DNA from: Thiohalorhabdus sp. Cl-TMA | Lineage (GTDB): Bacteria; Pseudomonadota; Gammaproteobacteria; Thiohalorhabdales; Thiohalorhabdaceae | DNA length: 64,000 bases | NCBI RefSeq assembly: GCF_041821045.1 | Contig: NZ_JBGUAW010000004.1 | Span: 124,001-188,000 of the forward strand | Reading direction: 5' to 3' | Shown here: in pieces, positions 19,291 to 28,352 of the stretch | Layout: every line of letters begins with the position of its first letter | Numbering within the stretch: position 1 is the stretch's first letter | Made by a program: the position numbers and the translations under genes | The notes under the pieces: model-generated | Seen by the model: the letters and a program-made list of their open reading frames with translations, nothing else | Database searches by the model: none | What the model was told of the DNA's origin: nothing

Positions 19291-20709
19291 ATGCCCGAAA
19301 CCAAACGGCTGTTCGTACTCGACACCAACGTGCTGATGCACGATCCCAGCTGCCTCTTCCGTTTCGAGGAGCACGATCTCTACCTGCCCATGGTGGTCCT
19401 CGAGGAGCTCGATGCCGGCAAGAAGGGCATGTCGGAGGTGGCGCGCAACGTACGGCAGGTTTCCCGGTACCTCGACGGTCTGTGTGAAGGGGTTACCGAC
19501 TTCTCCAGCGGCATTCCGCTGCCCGGAACGGACGGCCACCTATTCTTCCAGATGGACGCCATCGAGCATCCCCTGCCCTACGACCTCTCCCAGGGCAAGG
19601 CGGACAACCAGATCCTCGGCGTGGTGCTGGGCCTGGAGCATCGCTTTCCCGAGCGGCAGGTCTCCCTCATCACCAACGATATCAACCTCCGCATCAAGGG
19701 TCGCGCCTTCGGCCTCCACATTGAGGACTACACCAGCGACCATACGGTGGAGGATCCGGATCTCCTGTATACCGGGCACAATCCGGTGGCCAACGACTTC
19801 TGGGAGAACCATCCCCTGACCATCGCCGACTACGAGGCGGAGGAAGGCCGGACCATCTACCGGCTTGAAGAAGTGGAGCGCAACTGGTGGCCCAACGAAT
19901 TCGTCTACTCCGAGGGGCACGGCGAGGACGAAGGGCTCTCCTACCGGGTGCGCCGCCGCCTGGACCCCGCCACCTACTTCATCGAGCCGATCCGGGACTA
20001 CTCCAAGCCCAATAACGCCGTCTGGGGCATCAACGCCCTGAACCGCGAGCAGAACTACGCCCTGAACCTCCTCATGGATCCGGAGGTGGACTTCGTGACC
20101 CTGCTTGGCCTGGCCGGCACCGGGAAGACCCTGCTGACCCTGGCGGCCACCCTGCACCAAGTCATCGAGGAGCGGCGCTTCTCCGAGGCCATCGTCACCC
20201 GGGCCACCGTCCCCGTGGGCGAGGACATCGGCTTCCTGCCGGGCACCGAGGAGGAGAAGATGGCGCCCTGGATGGGCGCGGTGGAGGACAACCTGGAGCT
20301 GCTAACCGGCTCCAACAACGGCGGCGGCAAGGGCGGCAAGGGCGGCAACGGCTCGGAGGGCGGCACCTGGGCCGCCCAGGTCAGCCAGGACCTCCTGCGC
20401 CACCGCATCCGCATCAAGTCGCTGAACTTCATGCGCGGACGCACCTTCCTCAACCGTCTGATCATCTTGGACGAGGCCCAGAACCTCTCGCCCAAGCAGA
20501 TGAAGACCCTGATCACCCGCGCCGGACCGGGCACCAAGATGGTGTGCCTCGGCAACATCAACCAGATCGACACGCCCTACCTAACCGAGGCCAACTCCGG
20601 GCTCACCTACGTGGTGGACAGCTTCAAGGAGTGGGAGCACGCCGGCCACATCACGCTGATCCAGGGCGAGCGGTCCAGGCTGGCGGATTTCGCCAATCAG
20701 GCGCTGTAG
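19291..20709 (+). CDS. PIN-domain/PhoH-like ATPase (YlaK type)
   Basis: A 472-residue two-domain cytoplasmic protein. The N-terminal PIN domain (FVLDTNVLMHDP, VVLEELDAGKKG, later TNDINLRIKG) is an RNase fold with acidic metal ligands. The C-terminal PhoH-like ATPase has the Walker A motif GLAGTGKTLLTLA and Walker B LIILDEAQNLS, with NINQIDTPYL. Such fusions are thought to act as toxin-like RNA helicase-nucleases. A glycine/lysine-rich insertion (GGGKGGKGGNGSEGG) separates two ATPase segments and looks like a flexible surface loop. Start ATG 19291 has GGCGGAG upstream. Confidence 0.92.
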   Translation: MPETKRLFVLDTNVLMHDPSCLFRFEEHDLYLPMVVLEELDAGKKGMSEVARNVRQVSRYLDGLCEGVTDFSSGIPLPGTDGHLFFQMDAIEHPLPYDLSQGKADNQILGVVLGLEHRFPERQVSLITNDINLRIKGRAFGLHIEDYTSDHTVEDPDLLYTGHNPVANDFWENHPLTIADYEAEEGRTIYRLEEVERNWWPNEFVYSEGHGEDEGLSYRVRRRLDPATYFIEPIRDYSKPNNAVWGINALNREQNYALNLLMDPEVDFVTLLGLAGTGKTLLTLAATLHQVIEERRFSEAIVTRATVPVGEDIGFLPGTEEEKMAPWMGAVEDNLELLTGSNNGGGKGGKGGNGSEGGTWAAQVSQDLLRHRIRIKSLNFMRGRTFLNRLIILDEAQNLSPKQMKTLITRAGPGTKMVCLGNINQIDTPYLTEANSGLTYVVDSFKEWEHAGHITLIQGERSRLADFANQAL

Positions 20710-20853
20710 GGAGGGCGCCCCCGGTGCCGGAAGCATGCCCTGCGGGAAGCCCTCCGAACCGGGCCGCTGCCTTGCCGGCGTACCCGGAACAGGCGGGAGC
20801 GGGTCGTTGGTCCAGGCAATACCCCGTATCCCCGGAAGACTCCGGGGCTGGAA

Positions 20854-22017
20854 TCACTCGGCTTCGAGGTTCCCTTCCAGCCCTTTGACGTCCCGCCGCG
20901 CTTCGGGATCCACTTCACAGATCCCGAAAGCCGCCAAATATTCCCGGGCTATCGCTTCGGCACCCATATGGGCTACCGCCTCGTTGAGCGATTCCGGACT
21001 ATGCGGGTCATCAAGGACCGAGATCATTCCCGCGGCCAGGGCTTCCGGATCATCCATGGCCACGAGCGGGCCCCAGCGGCCGGATTCCAGAACCTCACCG
21101 GGCCCATGAGGACAGTCGGTGGACACCACCGGCACCCCCAATACCATGGCTTCGATCAGCACGTTGCCCAGGCCTTCCCAGGAAGAAGAGAGCACAACGG
21201 CGTCACTCGCCGCCATAATATTGAACGGATTCAACCTGGACCCCATGAAGAGGATGTCCTCCGCAAAGGGGGATTCCTCCGCCATTTCCTCGAGCTGCTC
21301 ACGATTCTTGCCATCGCCGACGATAACCAGCTGCGCCATCCGGTTCCTGCGCAGAAGGGCGAAAGCCTCGAGCAACAGCGGGATATTCTTCTGCGGCACC
21401 AAGCGGGCCACGGTGGCCAGAAGGGGAACGCCGGGCTTCCTGAACGCATGAAGCTCGGGGTCCGGCTTCCTGGAAAGCGCCTGAAGATGCGAAAAATCTA
21501 CCGGATTGTATATAACCCGGTAGCAGGAATCCCGGATGTGCGTCACTTCCCTGAAGTCGGATTCTACCCCCTCCGAGACGGGAATGATTCCGTCACACAC
21601 CGGGTAACTGCGCTTGATCGCCTTGAGCCTGCTTTTCGCCTTCTTCGAAGACAGCTCCCCGAGGGCCCGGCTGAGGGTATTATGAATATTCACGAAGATT
21701 CGGGTCCGGCTACGGATCAAGGCCCGTGCCCGAACAGCCGTTACGGTGTGCCGGGTGCTGGTCGTCAACAGCACATCGGGCTTGCTTCTGAACAGGTAAT
21801 AAGCCAACGCCGGAACACCGGTAATGGAATTCGTTGTGCCGAGCGGAACCTTGACCACCTCCGGCGGAAGCTGGCCAACGAACGTGCCCGAGAAATCCTG
21901 AAGCAGCACTTCCACATCGACGCCGAACCGGACCCACTGGCGGGCCAGATTCAGCATATTCCTTCCTATACCCCCTCCCATGGATGGGGCCATCAGGGCG
22001 ATTTTAGGGGCACTCAA
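20854..22017 (-). CDS. GT4-type glycosyltransferase
   Basis: A 387-residue GT-B fold glycosyltransferase. The acceptor half starts with IALMAPSMGGGIGRNMLNLA, a glycine-rich loop. The donor half has ATVARLVPQKNIPLLLEAF, the GDGKNREQLEEMA segment and the signature SSSWEGLGNVLIEAMVLGVP with its conserved Glu pair. Sugar and acceptor cannot be told. It lies at the left end of the glycan locus; the C-terminus has a ~25-residue charged tail that its paralogues lack. Confidence 0.85.
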   Translation of the reverse strand: MSAPKIALMAPSMGGGIGRNMLNLARQWVRFGVDVEVLLQDFSGTFVGQLPPEVVKVPLGTTNSITGVPALAYYLFRSKPDVLLTTSTRHTVTAVRARALIRSRTRIFVNIHNTLSRALGELSSKKAKSRLKAIKRSYPVCDGIIPVSEGVESDFREVTHIRDSCYRVIYNPVDFSHLQALSRKPDPELHAFRKPGVPLLATVARLVPQKNIPLLLEAFALLRRNRMAQLVIVGDGKNREQLEEMAEESPFAEDILFMGSRLNPFNIMAASDAVVLSSSWEGLGNVLIEAMVLGVPVVSTDCPHGPGEVLESGRWGPLVAMDDPEALAAGMISVLDDPHSPESLNEAVAHMGAEAIAREYLAAFGICEVDPEARRDVKGLEGNLEAE

Positions 22018-22247
22018 AAATTCGTCCTTTCGCGAATTTCATACCAGGAAACAGCCCGTCAAACCTCAAGTACTCACCATGCACAAGCTATGGATCCGGG
22101 GGCCGAACAAGGATAATACCGCGGGACAAATCCGCACCCTAAAGGTTTCGGATTGGAATAGAGGAGCCCCGAACACCCAAATATTGAAAATTCGCTTCTT
22201 CCCGAAAAAAATACCTCCATGCAGCCCCCCTTTCCGGCAATAACCAC
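22018..22247. other. AT-rich intergenic region
   Basis: About 230 bases of lower GC content, probably including the promoter of the glycosyltransferase to its left. No gene, repeat or RNA structure was recognised. Confidence 0.4.
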
Positions 22248-22934
22248 TCATTCCCCGAAGGCTTTCTGCAGGCCACTCAGATAGTTGCGGGTTATCTCGG
22301 GATCCGGCTCATCCGCCGGCACCCAATCCCCCACGTCCTGCCGCTCGTTGCCTTCGATAATCTGACGGTGCTGCCGTACCTCCACACGGCTCCCACCGTT
22401 TGCAAGGTCCTGGACCGCGACCTCGAACCGGTAGCGGGCGTTCTTGCCGAAGCCCTTGGTAAGCACCCGCATGAACAGCCCCAGTCCCGATTCGCTCTCC
22501 GGATGCCAAGCCCAGTAGGCTTGCTCGGTCACGAAGCGGTGCGCGCCGAAGCGCTCTTTTGCCAGGGTCAGGCCCTGCATGAGCGTAGAGGCCCGCACAC
22601 CCGCATAGGTGGTGGGCACCTCGAAAGGCACCTCGAGCCAGAACCGGCCGTCCTCCTCATGGATCTCGGCCACCCACTCCCGGCCCCCGACGGAGGTCTC
22701 GTCGGCCTCCATGAACTGCCCCACCGACTCGTCCTTCTTCGCCGGGGCCGGCTTTTGGTTGTCCGACGACTCGGGCGCTTGGCGACCCTCCGGGCCGTTT
22801 GCCTGGGGATCATAGACCACCGTGTCCCCGACCGTGTGCTTCGCCCCGCACCCTACGAGGAGCGCGGCGGCCAAAAGGAGACCCAGCCAGGTCCAGGCCC
22901 TATTCTGCCGATTCGGCATTCGCGCTTCAGTCAT
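22248..22934 (-). CDS. BamC-like lipoprotein, second copy
   Basis: A 228-residue lipoprotein with signal peptide and lipobox (LLAAALLVGC). Its C-terminal domain resembles that of the BamC-like protein at 16523-17140: VRASTLMQGLTLAKE versus VRAALLMQGAAIAEE, NGGSRVEVR versus GGGSRVVVQ, and a shared LQKAFG/VQPAFG end. The ALAIPPDL contact motif is absent. It overlaps the start of hldE's 3' end by eight bases on the same strand, so it is co-transcribed with a heptose gene. It may serve LPS or outer-membrane assembly; the function is not known. Confidence 0.65.
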   Translation of the reverse strand: MTEARMPNRQNRAWTWLGLLLAAALLVGCGAKHTVGDTVVYDPQANGPEGRQAPESSDNQKPAPAKKDESVGQFMEADETSVGGREWVAEIHEEDGRFWLEVPFEVPTTYAGVRASTLMQGLTLAKERFGAHRFVTEQAYWAWHPESESGLGLFMRVLTKGFGKNARYRFEVAVQDLANGGSRVEVRQHRQIIEGNERQDVGDWVPADEPDPEITRNYLSGLQKAFGE

Positions 22935-24378
22935 GGCCCCCCTCGTCCAGCCCGCCCTTGCGGATGGCCTCCATCATCGCGGAGCTGGAGCAGCCCTCCC
23001 GAAAGGAAAGCACCACCACCTCGCCGCCGGCCCCGGTTACGGCCTCGTACCCGGCGATATCCTCGGGGCGATAATCCCCGCCCTTCACCAGACAATCCGG
23101 CAGAACCCGTTCCATGAGACGGGCAGGGGTATCCTCGCTGAACGGTACCACCCAATCCACCGAGGCCAATCCGGCCAGTACCGCCATGCGCTGGGCCAAC
23201 GTATTGATGGGCCGCCCTTCACCCTTCAGCCGGCGAACCGAATCGTCATCGTTCACCGCCACCACCAGCCTATCCCCACGCTCAGCCGCCTCTTCCAGGT
23301 AGGCCACATGGCCGGCGTGCAGCAAGTCGAAACAGCCATTGGTCATCACCACCCGCTCGCCGTGGGAGCGGGCATCCTCCACCAGGGTGTACAGCTCCTC
23401 CTCCGCAACCACCCGCTGTCCGCCGTGATCTTCGTGCAAGCGGGCACGTCGCAAATCCGCCGGAGATGCCACCGCCGTACCAAGGCGGCCCACCACCACG
23501 CCGGCGGCCAGATTGGCCATGGAGACCGCCTCCTCCCAGGGCTCCCCCGAGGCCAACGCCGCGCTCAGTGTGGCGATCACGGTGTCTCCGGCCCCGGTGA
23601 CATCGAAAACGTCCCGGGCCCGAGTCGGGAAATGGGCAGGCGGTTTACCCGCCCGGACGAGGGTCATTCCCTGCTCCCCCCGGGTCACCAGAATCGCCTC
23701 CAGCTCGAGGTCCCGGCGCAGGGCTTCCGCCCGATCACCCAATTCCGCCTCGGTCTGGCAGACCCCGACCACCGCCTCGAACTCGCCACGGTTGGGGGTG
23801 ATGGCGGTTGCGCCCCGGTACCGCGTGAATTCCCGTCCTTTGGGGTCCACAAGGACGGGCTTGCCCGCCTCCCGGGCCATCCCGATCAGGGTCGCGACCT
23901 CGGCGAGCGTGCCCTTGCCGTAATCGGAGAGCACTACCGCATCGACATCGGCGCTGGCCTGACGGAACCGGTCCAGCAGGTCTTCGCTGTCACACCCGTG
24001 GAAGCCGTCCTCGAAATCCAGCCGAATGAGCTGCTGATGCCTGCTAACGATACGCAGCTTGACCAGCGTGGCAATGCCGGTATCCCGGACCAGGTGACAG
24101 GTCACCCCGGAGTCCCGCAACCGGGCTTCCAGGGAATCGGCCTCCGTATCCGTGCCGGTGAAGCCCAGGACGGACACCCTAGAGCCCAGGGCGGCTGCAT
24201 TGAGGGCCACGTTGGCGGCCCCGCCGGGGCGAAGCTCCTCGCCCTCGATGCGGACCACCGGTACCGGTGCCTCCGGGGATATACGACCGGTATCCCCGGA
24301 CCAGTATCGGTCCAGCATCAAGTCTCCAGCAACCAGGAGACGGGCTTTATGAAATCTTTCCAGGTGCATAAAAGGCAT
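22927..24378 (-). CDS. hldE: Bifunctional heptose 7-phosphate kinase / heptose 1-phosphate adenylyltransferase
   Basis: A 483-residue enzyme making ADP-heptose for the LPS inner core. The N-terminal ribokinase-type domain (GDLMLDRYWSGDTGRISPEAP, RPGGAANVALNAAALG, TGAGDTVIATLSAALA) phosphorylates heptose 7-phosphate. The C-terminal nucleotidyltransferase has TNGCFDLLHAGHVAYL with the HxGH motif and VKGGDY. Both active sites look complete. ATG 24378 aligns with the family start. The next gene, a BamC-like lipoprotein, overlaps its end. Together with waaA and a heptosyltransferase it shows that this is a heptose-containing LPS core locus. Confidence 0.96.
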   Translation of the reverse strand: MPFMHLERFHKARLLVAGDLMLDRYWSGDTGRISPEAPVPVVRIEGEELRPGGAANVALNAAALGSRVSVLGFTGTDTEADSLEARLRDSGVTCHLVRDTGIATLVKLRIVSRHQQLIRLDFEDGFHGCDSEDLLDRFRQASADVDAVVLSDYGKGTLAEVATLIGMAREAGKPVLVDPKGREFTRYRGATAITPNRGEFEAVVGVCQTEAELGDRAEALRRDLELEAILVTRGEQGMTLVRAGKPPAHFPTRARDVFDVTGAGDTVIATLSAALASGEPWEEAVSMANLAAGVVVGRLGTAVASPADLRRARLHEDHGGQRVVAEEELYTLVEDARSHGERVVMTNGCFDLLHAGHVAYLEEAAERGDRLVVAVNDDDSVRRLKGEGRPINTLAQRMAVLAGLASVDWVVPFSEDTPARLMERVLPDCLVKGGDYRPEDIAGYEAVTGAGGEVVVLSFREGCSSSAMMEAIRKGGLDEGGHD

Positions 24379-24473
24379 GGTTCCATCGGCGGGAATCGCA
24401 GGGTAGGCTATCACAGTTATCCTGGCCCTTCCGCAGAGCGCACACTACGGGGATTGACCGTCTGCGCACCCTT

Positions 24474-25589
24474 TCAGGGAAAGGGATCCAGGCCCATTTC
24501 CTCCAGATACCGGCTGGTCGCCGCCTCGATCTCGAATTCGCGAACTGCTTCCTGCAGCTGTTCAGCGGGTAATGGATCTTGCAGCGTACCCCGAAGGGCC
24601 TCGGCCAGCCCTTGCCAGTCCCCTACTTCCACAAGGGGTCCGTACCGCCCCTCTCCCAGGGTTTCCCTGGGACCGCTGGGACAGTCCGTGGACACCACCG
24701 GCGTTCCCAGGGCCATGGCCTCGATCAGTACGAAGCCCAGGCCCTCCCAACGGGAGGTCAAGGCCAGAACGTGGGAATATGCCATGAAGGCATACGGATT
24801 CGACTGAAACCCCAAGAAAGCCACATCTTCCGCCACCCCCAGCTCCTCCGCCAGAGTGCTCAAGACCTCCCTTTGCCGCCCCTTCCCGACGAGGACCAAT
24901 CTGCACTCCACCCGACGGCGTAGCCGCGCAAAAGCGCGAACCAGAGTCTGGAAATCCTTGCGGACCGAGAGCTCCCCCACGCCGAGAACAACCGGGGGGG
25001 CCCCGGGCTGAAACCAAGGATGCTCCGGTCTTGGCGGAGCTTGGCGGAAAAATTCCTCGGGAATTACGGGCGTGGGCACCACGCGCACCTTTTCCGCAGG
25101 CACGCCGAACGCCTCATGCAAATCCGCGGCGACCCCCCTTGAAGGCACCAGAACGCGGTCAACAAGGGGGTACAGATGACGGAAGGACCAACGCTGCAGA
25201 ATCCGCTCCTTTAGCGGGCGCCCGGAAAGCGCTGTTGAGGCAGTGGTCCCGAACCGGAAAATCTGACGGACGGGCACTCGCGCGACTTTTCTGGCAAGGA
25301 ACGCGGTCCGGTTGATGCGATCCTTTCCGGAAACCAGGACCGACGGGGCTTCCCTGCGCAGATAGCGCACCAGTCCGGGGAAGGCCGTCCAGGCATGACG
25401 GCCCCCGAGATCCACCACCCGAACGCCATTCGGCCCATCATCCAATTGCGGCCCGTGTCCCCGCACCCGGAGGACATCAACGGAGTAGCCCCGCCGCGCG
25501 ATGGCTGGAACGAGATTCCGCAGCAGCCTATCCACTCCGCTATGCCCCGAAGTCGCGAACAAAAAAGCAATTCGCGTATCATCCGCCAT
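24474..25589 (-). CDS. GT4-type glycosyltransferase
   Basis: A 371-residue GT-B glycosyltransferase. Features are FATSGHSGVDRLLRNLVPA at the N-terminus, VLGVGELSVRKDFQTLVRAF in the donor domain, and LTSRWEGLGFVLIEAMALG followed by STDCPSGPRETL. The last motif is shared nearly word for word with the glycosyltransferases at 31136, 32847 and 34850, suggesting they arose by duplication. Probably acts at the cytoplasmic membrane face in LPS or O-chain synthesis. Confidence 0.85.
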   Translation of the reverse strand: MADDTRIAFLFATSGHSGVDRLLRNLVPAIARRGYSVDVLRVRGHGPQLDDGPNGVRVVDLGGRHAWTAFPGLVRYLRREAPSVLVSGKDRINRTAFLARKVARVPVRQIFRFGTTASTALSGRPLKERILQRWSFRHLYPLVDRVLVPSRGVAADLHEAFGVPAEKVRVVPTPVIPEEFFRQAPPRPEHPWFQPGAPPVVLGVGELSVRKDFQTLVRAFARLRRRVECRLVLVGKGRQREVLSTLAEELGVAEDVAFLGFQSNPYAFMAYSHVLALTSRWEGLGFVLIEAMALGTPVVSTDCPSGPRETLGEGRYGPLVEVGDWQGLAEALRGTLQDPLPAEQLQEAVREFEIEAATSRYLEEMGLDPFP

Positions 25590-25849
25590 CTAGCAGTCCA
25601 GCCAATTCAGAACCTCCCGCACAGCCCCCGGCAATTCCCGATCCGGCCTTTTTCCCGTTCATCCCAGCCCGTTTTCCGAAGTCCCGCCATTCAAACTGCC
25701 ACAGACCTAGACTTCACTTCCCGTTGGGAGGCGGGTTTCAGGGGGGCGCAAGCCCTGATAGACTCGGTCCCGCTTTCGCTGACCCCTTCCGCCAAACAAC
25801 CTTACCGACATGGCATCCGGTCAAGAACCCTCTCTCCTGGACGGGCAAG

Positions 25850-26668
25850 ATGCTCAAGAAACTAAAGAAACAATTACGCCGCTCCTGGCTCCACCACAGC
25901 TGCGATACCCATATCATTTCGTTTCCCAAATGCGGCCGAACCTGGCTCGTCCTCATGATCTCCAAGGCCATCGAGGAGCATTATGGGGTGAAGGGATCCG
26001 ACCCGCTTCGGCCACACCGTTACAAGCGGAAATTACGGCGTCTTCCCAAAATTCTGCCGCATCACGACGGGGGACCGGAGTTCCTTGAGCCCGAGGAGCT
26101 GGAAACCGACAAATCCGCCTATTCAAAGAAAAAGGTGATCTTCCTCGTTCGGGATCCGCGGGACGTAACCGTTTCCGCCTATTTTCAGAAAACCAAACGC
26201 AACCCCAACTTCCATGGGACCCTCGAAGAGTACGTTTATGAACCGAGAGGCTCCATAGAAAGCAATATTGCTTTCTACAATATCTGGGCCCGTAATCGGC
26301 AGGTGCCCAGGGACTTTCTACTGCTTACCTACGAGAACATGCAGGAAAATGCCCACCAGGAGCTTCGCCGGGTCATGGATTTCATGGGGCTGAGCGAAGT
26401 CTCCAATGAAGCCCTGGAAATGGCGGTGGAATTCTGCAGGTTCGAAAACATGCGGAAAATGGAGTCCTCGAACAGCCTGGACAGCAAACGGCTTACGCCT
26501 AGGGACTCCTCCGACGAAACCACCTACAAGACACGGGAAGGCCGGTCCGGCGGTTATGTCGACTATCTAGACGCCCCGGAAATCGGCCACATCAACCGCC
26601 TGATAGCGGAGCGCCTCGATCCGTATTTCTCCTTTTATTATGGAGAGCCGAATACCTTCCACTCCTGA
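25850..26668 (+). CDS. Sulfotransferase-domain protein
   Basis: A 272-residue cytosolic-type sulfotransferase. The PAPS 5'-phosphosulfate loop is SFPKCGRTWLVLMI near the N-terminus. The 3'-phosphate site is IFLVRDPRDVTVSAYF, with the Arg and Ser expected. LLTYENMQENAHQELRRVMDFMG is also typical. It would transfer sulfate from PAPS to a hydroxyl, here presumably on a sugar because of the surrounding glycosyltransferases. ATG 25850 starts just before the basic N-terminal helix. It lies in a noticeably lower-GC segment. Confidence 0.85.
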   Translation: MLKKLKKQLRRSWLHHSCDTHIISFPKCGRTWLVLMISKAIEEHYGVKGSDPLRPHRYKRKLRRLPKILPHHDGGPEFLEPEELETDKSAYSKKKVIFLVRDPRDVTVSAYFQKTKRNPNFHGTLEEYVYEPRGSIESNIAFYNIWARNRQVPRDFLLLTYENMQENAHQELRRVMDFMGLSEVSNEALEMAVEFCRFENMRKMESSNSLDSKRLTPRDSSDETTYKTREGRSGGYVDYLDAPEIGHINRLIAERLDPYFSFYYGEPNTFHS

Positions 26669-26784
26669 TCTCGGGCCCGCTTCTGCCCACCCTGCTTCCG
26701 GTTTCCTCGCCGTTTGTTTTCCCTTTCCCGGCACAGGGAATGCCATACGGCGCAGGCGAGATCCCAGCAATTCCTCGGAGCCGA

Positions 26785-27552
26785 TCAGGCCGGGCTCTCC
26801 TCCTCCGGTGTAAATCCCAACAGCCGGATCTCTCGGGCGAAACAGATCTCTACAAGCTCACGGGTCTGCGCGTCGTAATAACCGTCGGTGCCCCGCTTGG
26901 GACGATATCCCCCCTTGGCCGACAGGGCTTGCATGGTATCCCCGACGTTTTCCGGCAGCCCGAGCTGCTCGGAAACCTCGCCCAGCTCCTGGTACAGGCG
27001 GTCATAGCGGATCACCCGGTCCATTGCCACCCGACCATTAACGGTATAGCGCTCGAAACTGCTCTTCAGAGGCCTTCCGGAAAGGACATAATCCTTGAAG
27101 GAAAGGGCTTCCTCGTTCTCCGCCCCCTTGAGCCCCCAGTAATAGGCAGAGACCACTTTGTCCCAGGGATTACGCTCCACGGTGAACTTGTAATAGCGGT
27201 CCCAGATTTCAGTGCCGATCCGGTCCCGAATCTCGGCGGCGGACATATGATTCCAATACCGCTTGGGGAACTGGCACGTGGCCAGGGCCCGTTTCTCTTC
27301 CGCGCCTGCCATCGTGCGGATCCTCGCTTGCGCCCAGCGCGGAAGCTCCGACGGGTGCAGCTGCGAAAGGGATTTCTGGAAGTTCTGGGCCGTACGGTAG
27401 CCCCGCCGGAATCGGTCGCGCTCATCGTCTCCGGAAATCGGCGTAATGATGTCCTCGGGACCCAGAAACCGGGACAGAGCCATTTCCAGGGACGTTCCGC
27501 CAACCTTTCCGGTCTTCACAAAGATAAAACCGAATTTATGGGAGATGATCAT
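26785..27552 (-). CDS. Sulfotransferase family 2-like protein
   Basis: A 255-residue protein with the carbohydrate sulfotransferase pattern: FGFIFVKTGKVGGTSLEMAL as the PAPS loop (K-T-xx-GGTS) and FTVERNPWDKVVSAYYW as the 3'-phosphate site. It is a close tandem relative of the next gene (27564-28343), with 11 bases between them. A sugar substrate is inferred from the glycan context. Confidence 0.82.
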   Translation of the reverse strand: MIISHKFGFIFVKTGKVGGTSLEMALSRFLGPEDIITPISGDDERDRFRRGYRTAQNFQKSLSQLHPSELPRWAQARIRTMAGAEEKRALATCQFPKRYWNHMSAAEIRDRIGTEIWDRYYKFTVERNPWDKVVSAYYWGLKGAENEEALSFKDYVLSGRPLKSSFERYTVNGRVAMDRVIRYDRLYQELGEVSEQLGLPENVGDTMQALSAKGGYRPKRGTDGYYDAQTRELVEICFAREIRLLGFTPEEESPA

Positions 27553-27563
27553 CTACCGGCCCC

Positions 27564-28343
27564 TTATTCGCCGCCCAGCGCGGGGTGCCCGTGGGAAACC
27601 GCCCTGGACTCCTCCGGCAGGAACCCATATGCGAAGGCCTCGATCTCCCTGTGGCATACGCGCTCGATATGTGCCTGGTCGGAAAGGCTGAGAACCTGAT
27701 CATATTCTCGCTGGTCCTTCCTGTATCCGCTCTTTGCCCGCTGCTTCGGCAATTGCAGTTTGTCCCCCAGCCCAAGCTCCCTTCCCAGCGCTGCCAGTCC
27801 CTCGCTCAGGTTTTCATAGAACAGAACACGGTCCACGGCGATCTCCCCGTCGATCGTGTAGTGCCCCCAATTGCTGAGCCAGTGCGGCTTGTTCCGCTCC
27901 AGCCAGATCAGGTACTCGCTCAGGGAAGGGAAGCCCGTACGACCTTTTTCCTCCCAGCGCTTCCGCTGCCACCAGTAGCGAGACAGGGCCCTGTCCCAAG
28001 GATTCCGTTCAATCGTGAACTTGAAATATCGGGACCAGATCCGTTGGCCCACCAATTTGCGAATTTCCGGGGCCGTCATATGCTCCCCGAAACTGGTCCG
28101 TTGCCGCCTGCCCAGTAATCGCCGCCATTCCTTGAACCCCCGGTGCTCAAGAACCGGTTTGAGGTGGTTAGCGGGTCCGTACCCACCCTCCCTCCGGCGC
28201 AGCTCCTCCTCGCCACGGCTGGCACTAAGCGGAGTGACCACATCCCCTTCGCCGCAAACCCGGGATAGGGCAATCTCCACGCTGCTTCCGGCCGTCTTGC
28301 GGGTTTTGATGAATATGAATCGGTGCGTATGGCAGATGATCAT
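27564..28343 (-). CDS. Sulfotransferase family 2-like protein, tandem paralogue
   Basis: A 259-residue homologue of the neighbour at 26785-27552. It has HRFIFIKTRKTAGSSVEIAL and FTIERNPWDRALSRYWW at the equivalent PAPS-contact positions and a matching GYRKDQREY near the C-terminus. The first loop has AGSS rather than GGTS. Transcribed with its paralogue and the upstream glycosyltransferase and ligase genes. Confidence 0.82.
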   Translation of the reverse strand: MIICHTHRFIFIKTRKTAGSSVEIALSRVCGEGDVVTPLSASRGEEELRRREGGYGPANHLKPVLEHRGFKEWRRLLGRRQRTSFGEHMTAPEIRKLVGQRIWSRYFKFTIERNPWDRALSRYWWQRKRWEEKGRTGFPSLSEYLIWLERNKPHWLSNWGHYTIDGEIAVDRVLFYENLSEGLAALGRELGLGDKLQLPKQRAKSGYRKDQREYDQVLSLSDQAHIERVCHREIEAFAYGFLPEESRAVSHGHPALGGE

Positions 28344-28352
28344 GCGCCGGAC

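Noticed and set aside
20290-20370. Possible frameshift or phase-variable repeat in the PhoH gene
   Set aside because: The glycine/lysine codons keep frame and the conserved text resumes correctly, so it is an insertion rather than a break.
22822-24807. A ~661-codon plus-strand open frame opposite hldE
   Set aside because: Antisense to hldE and a glycosyltransferase; no recognisable domain.
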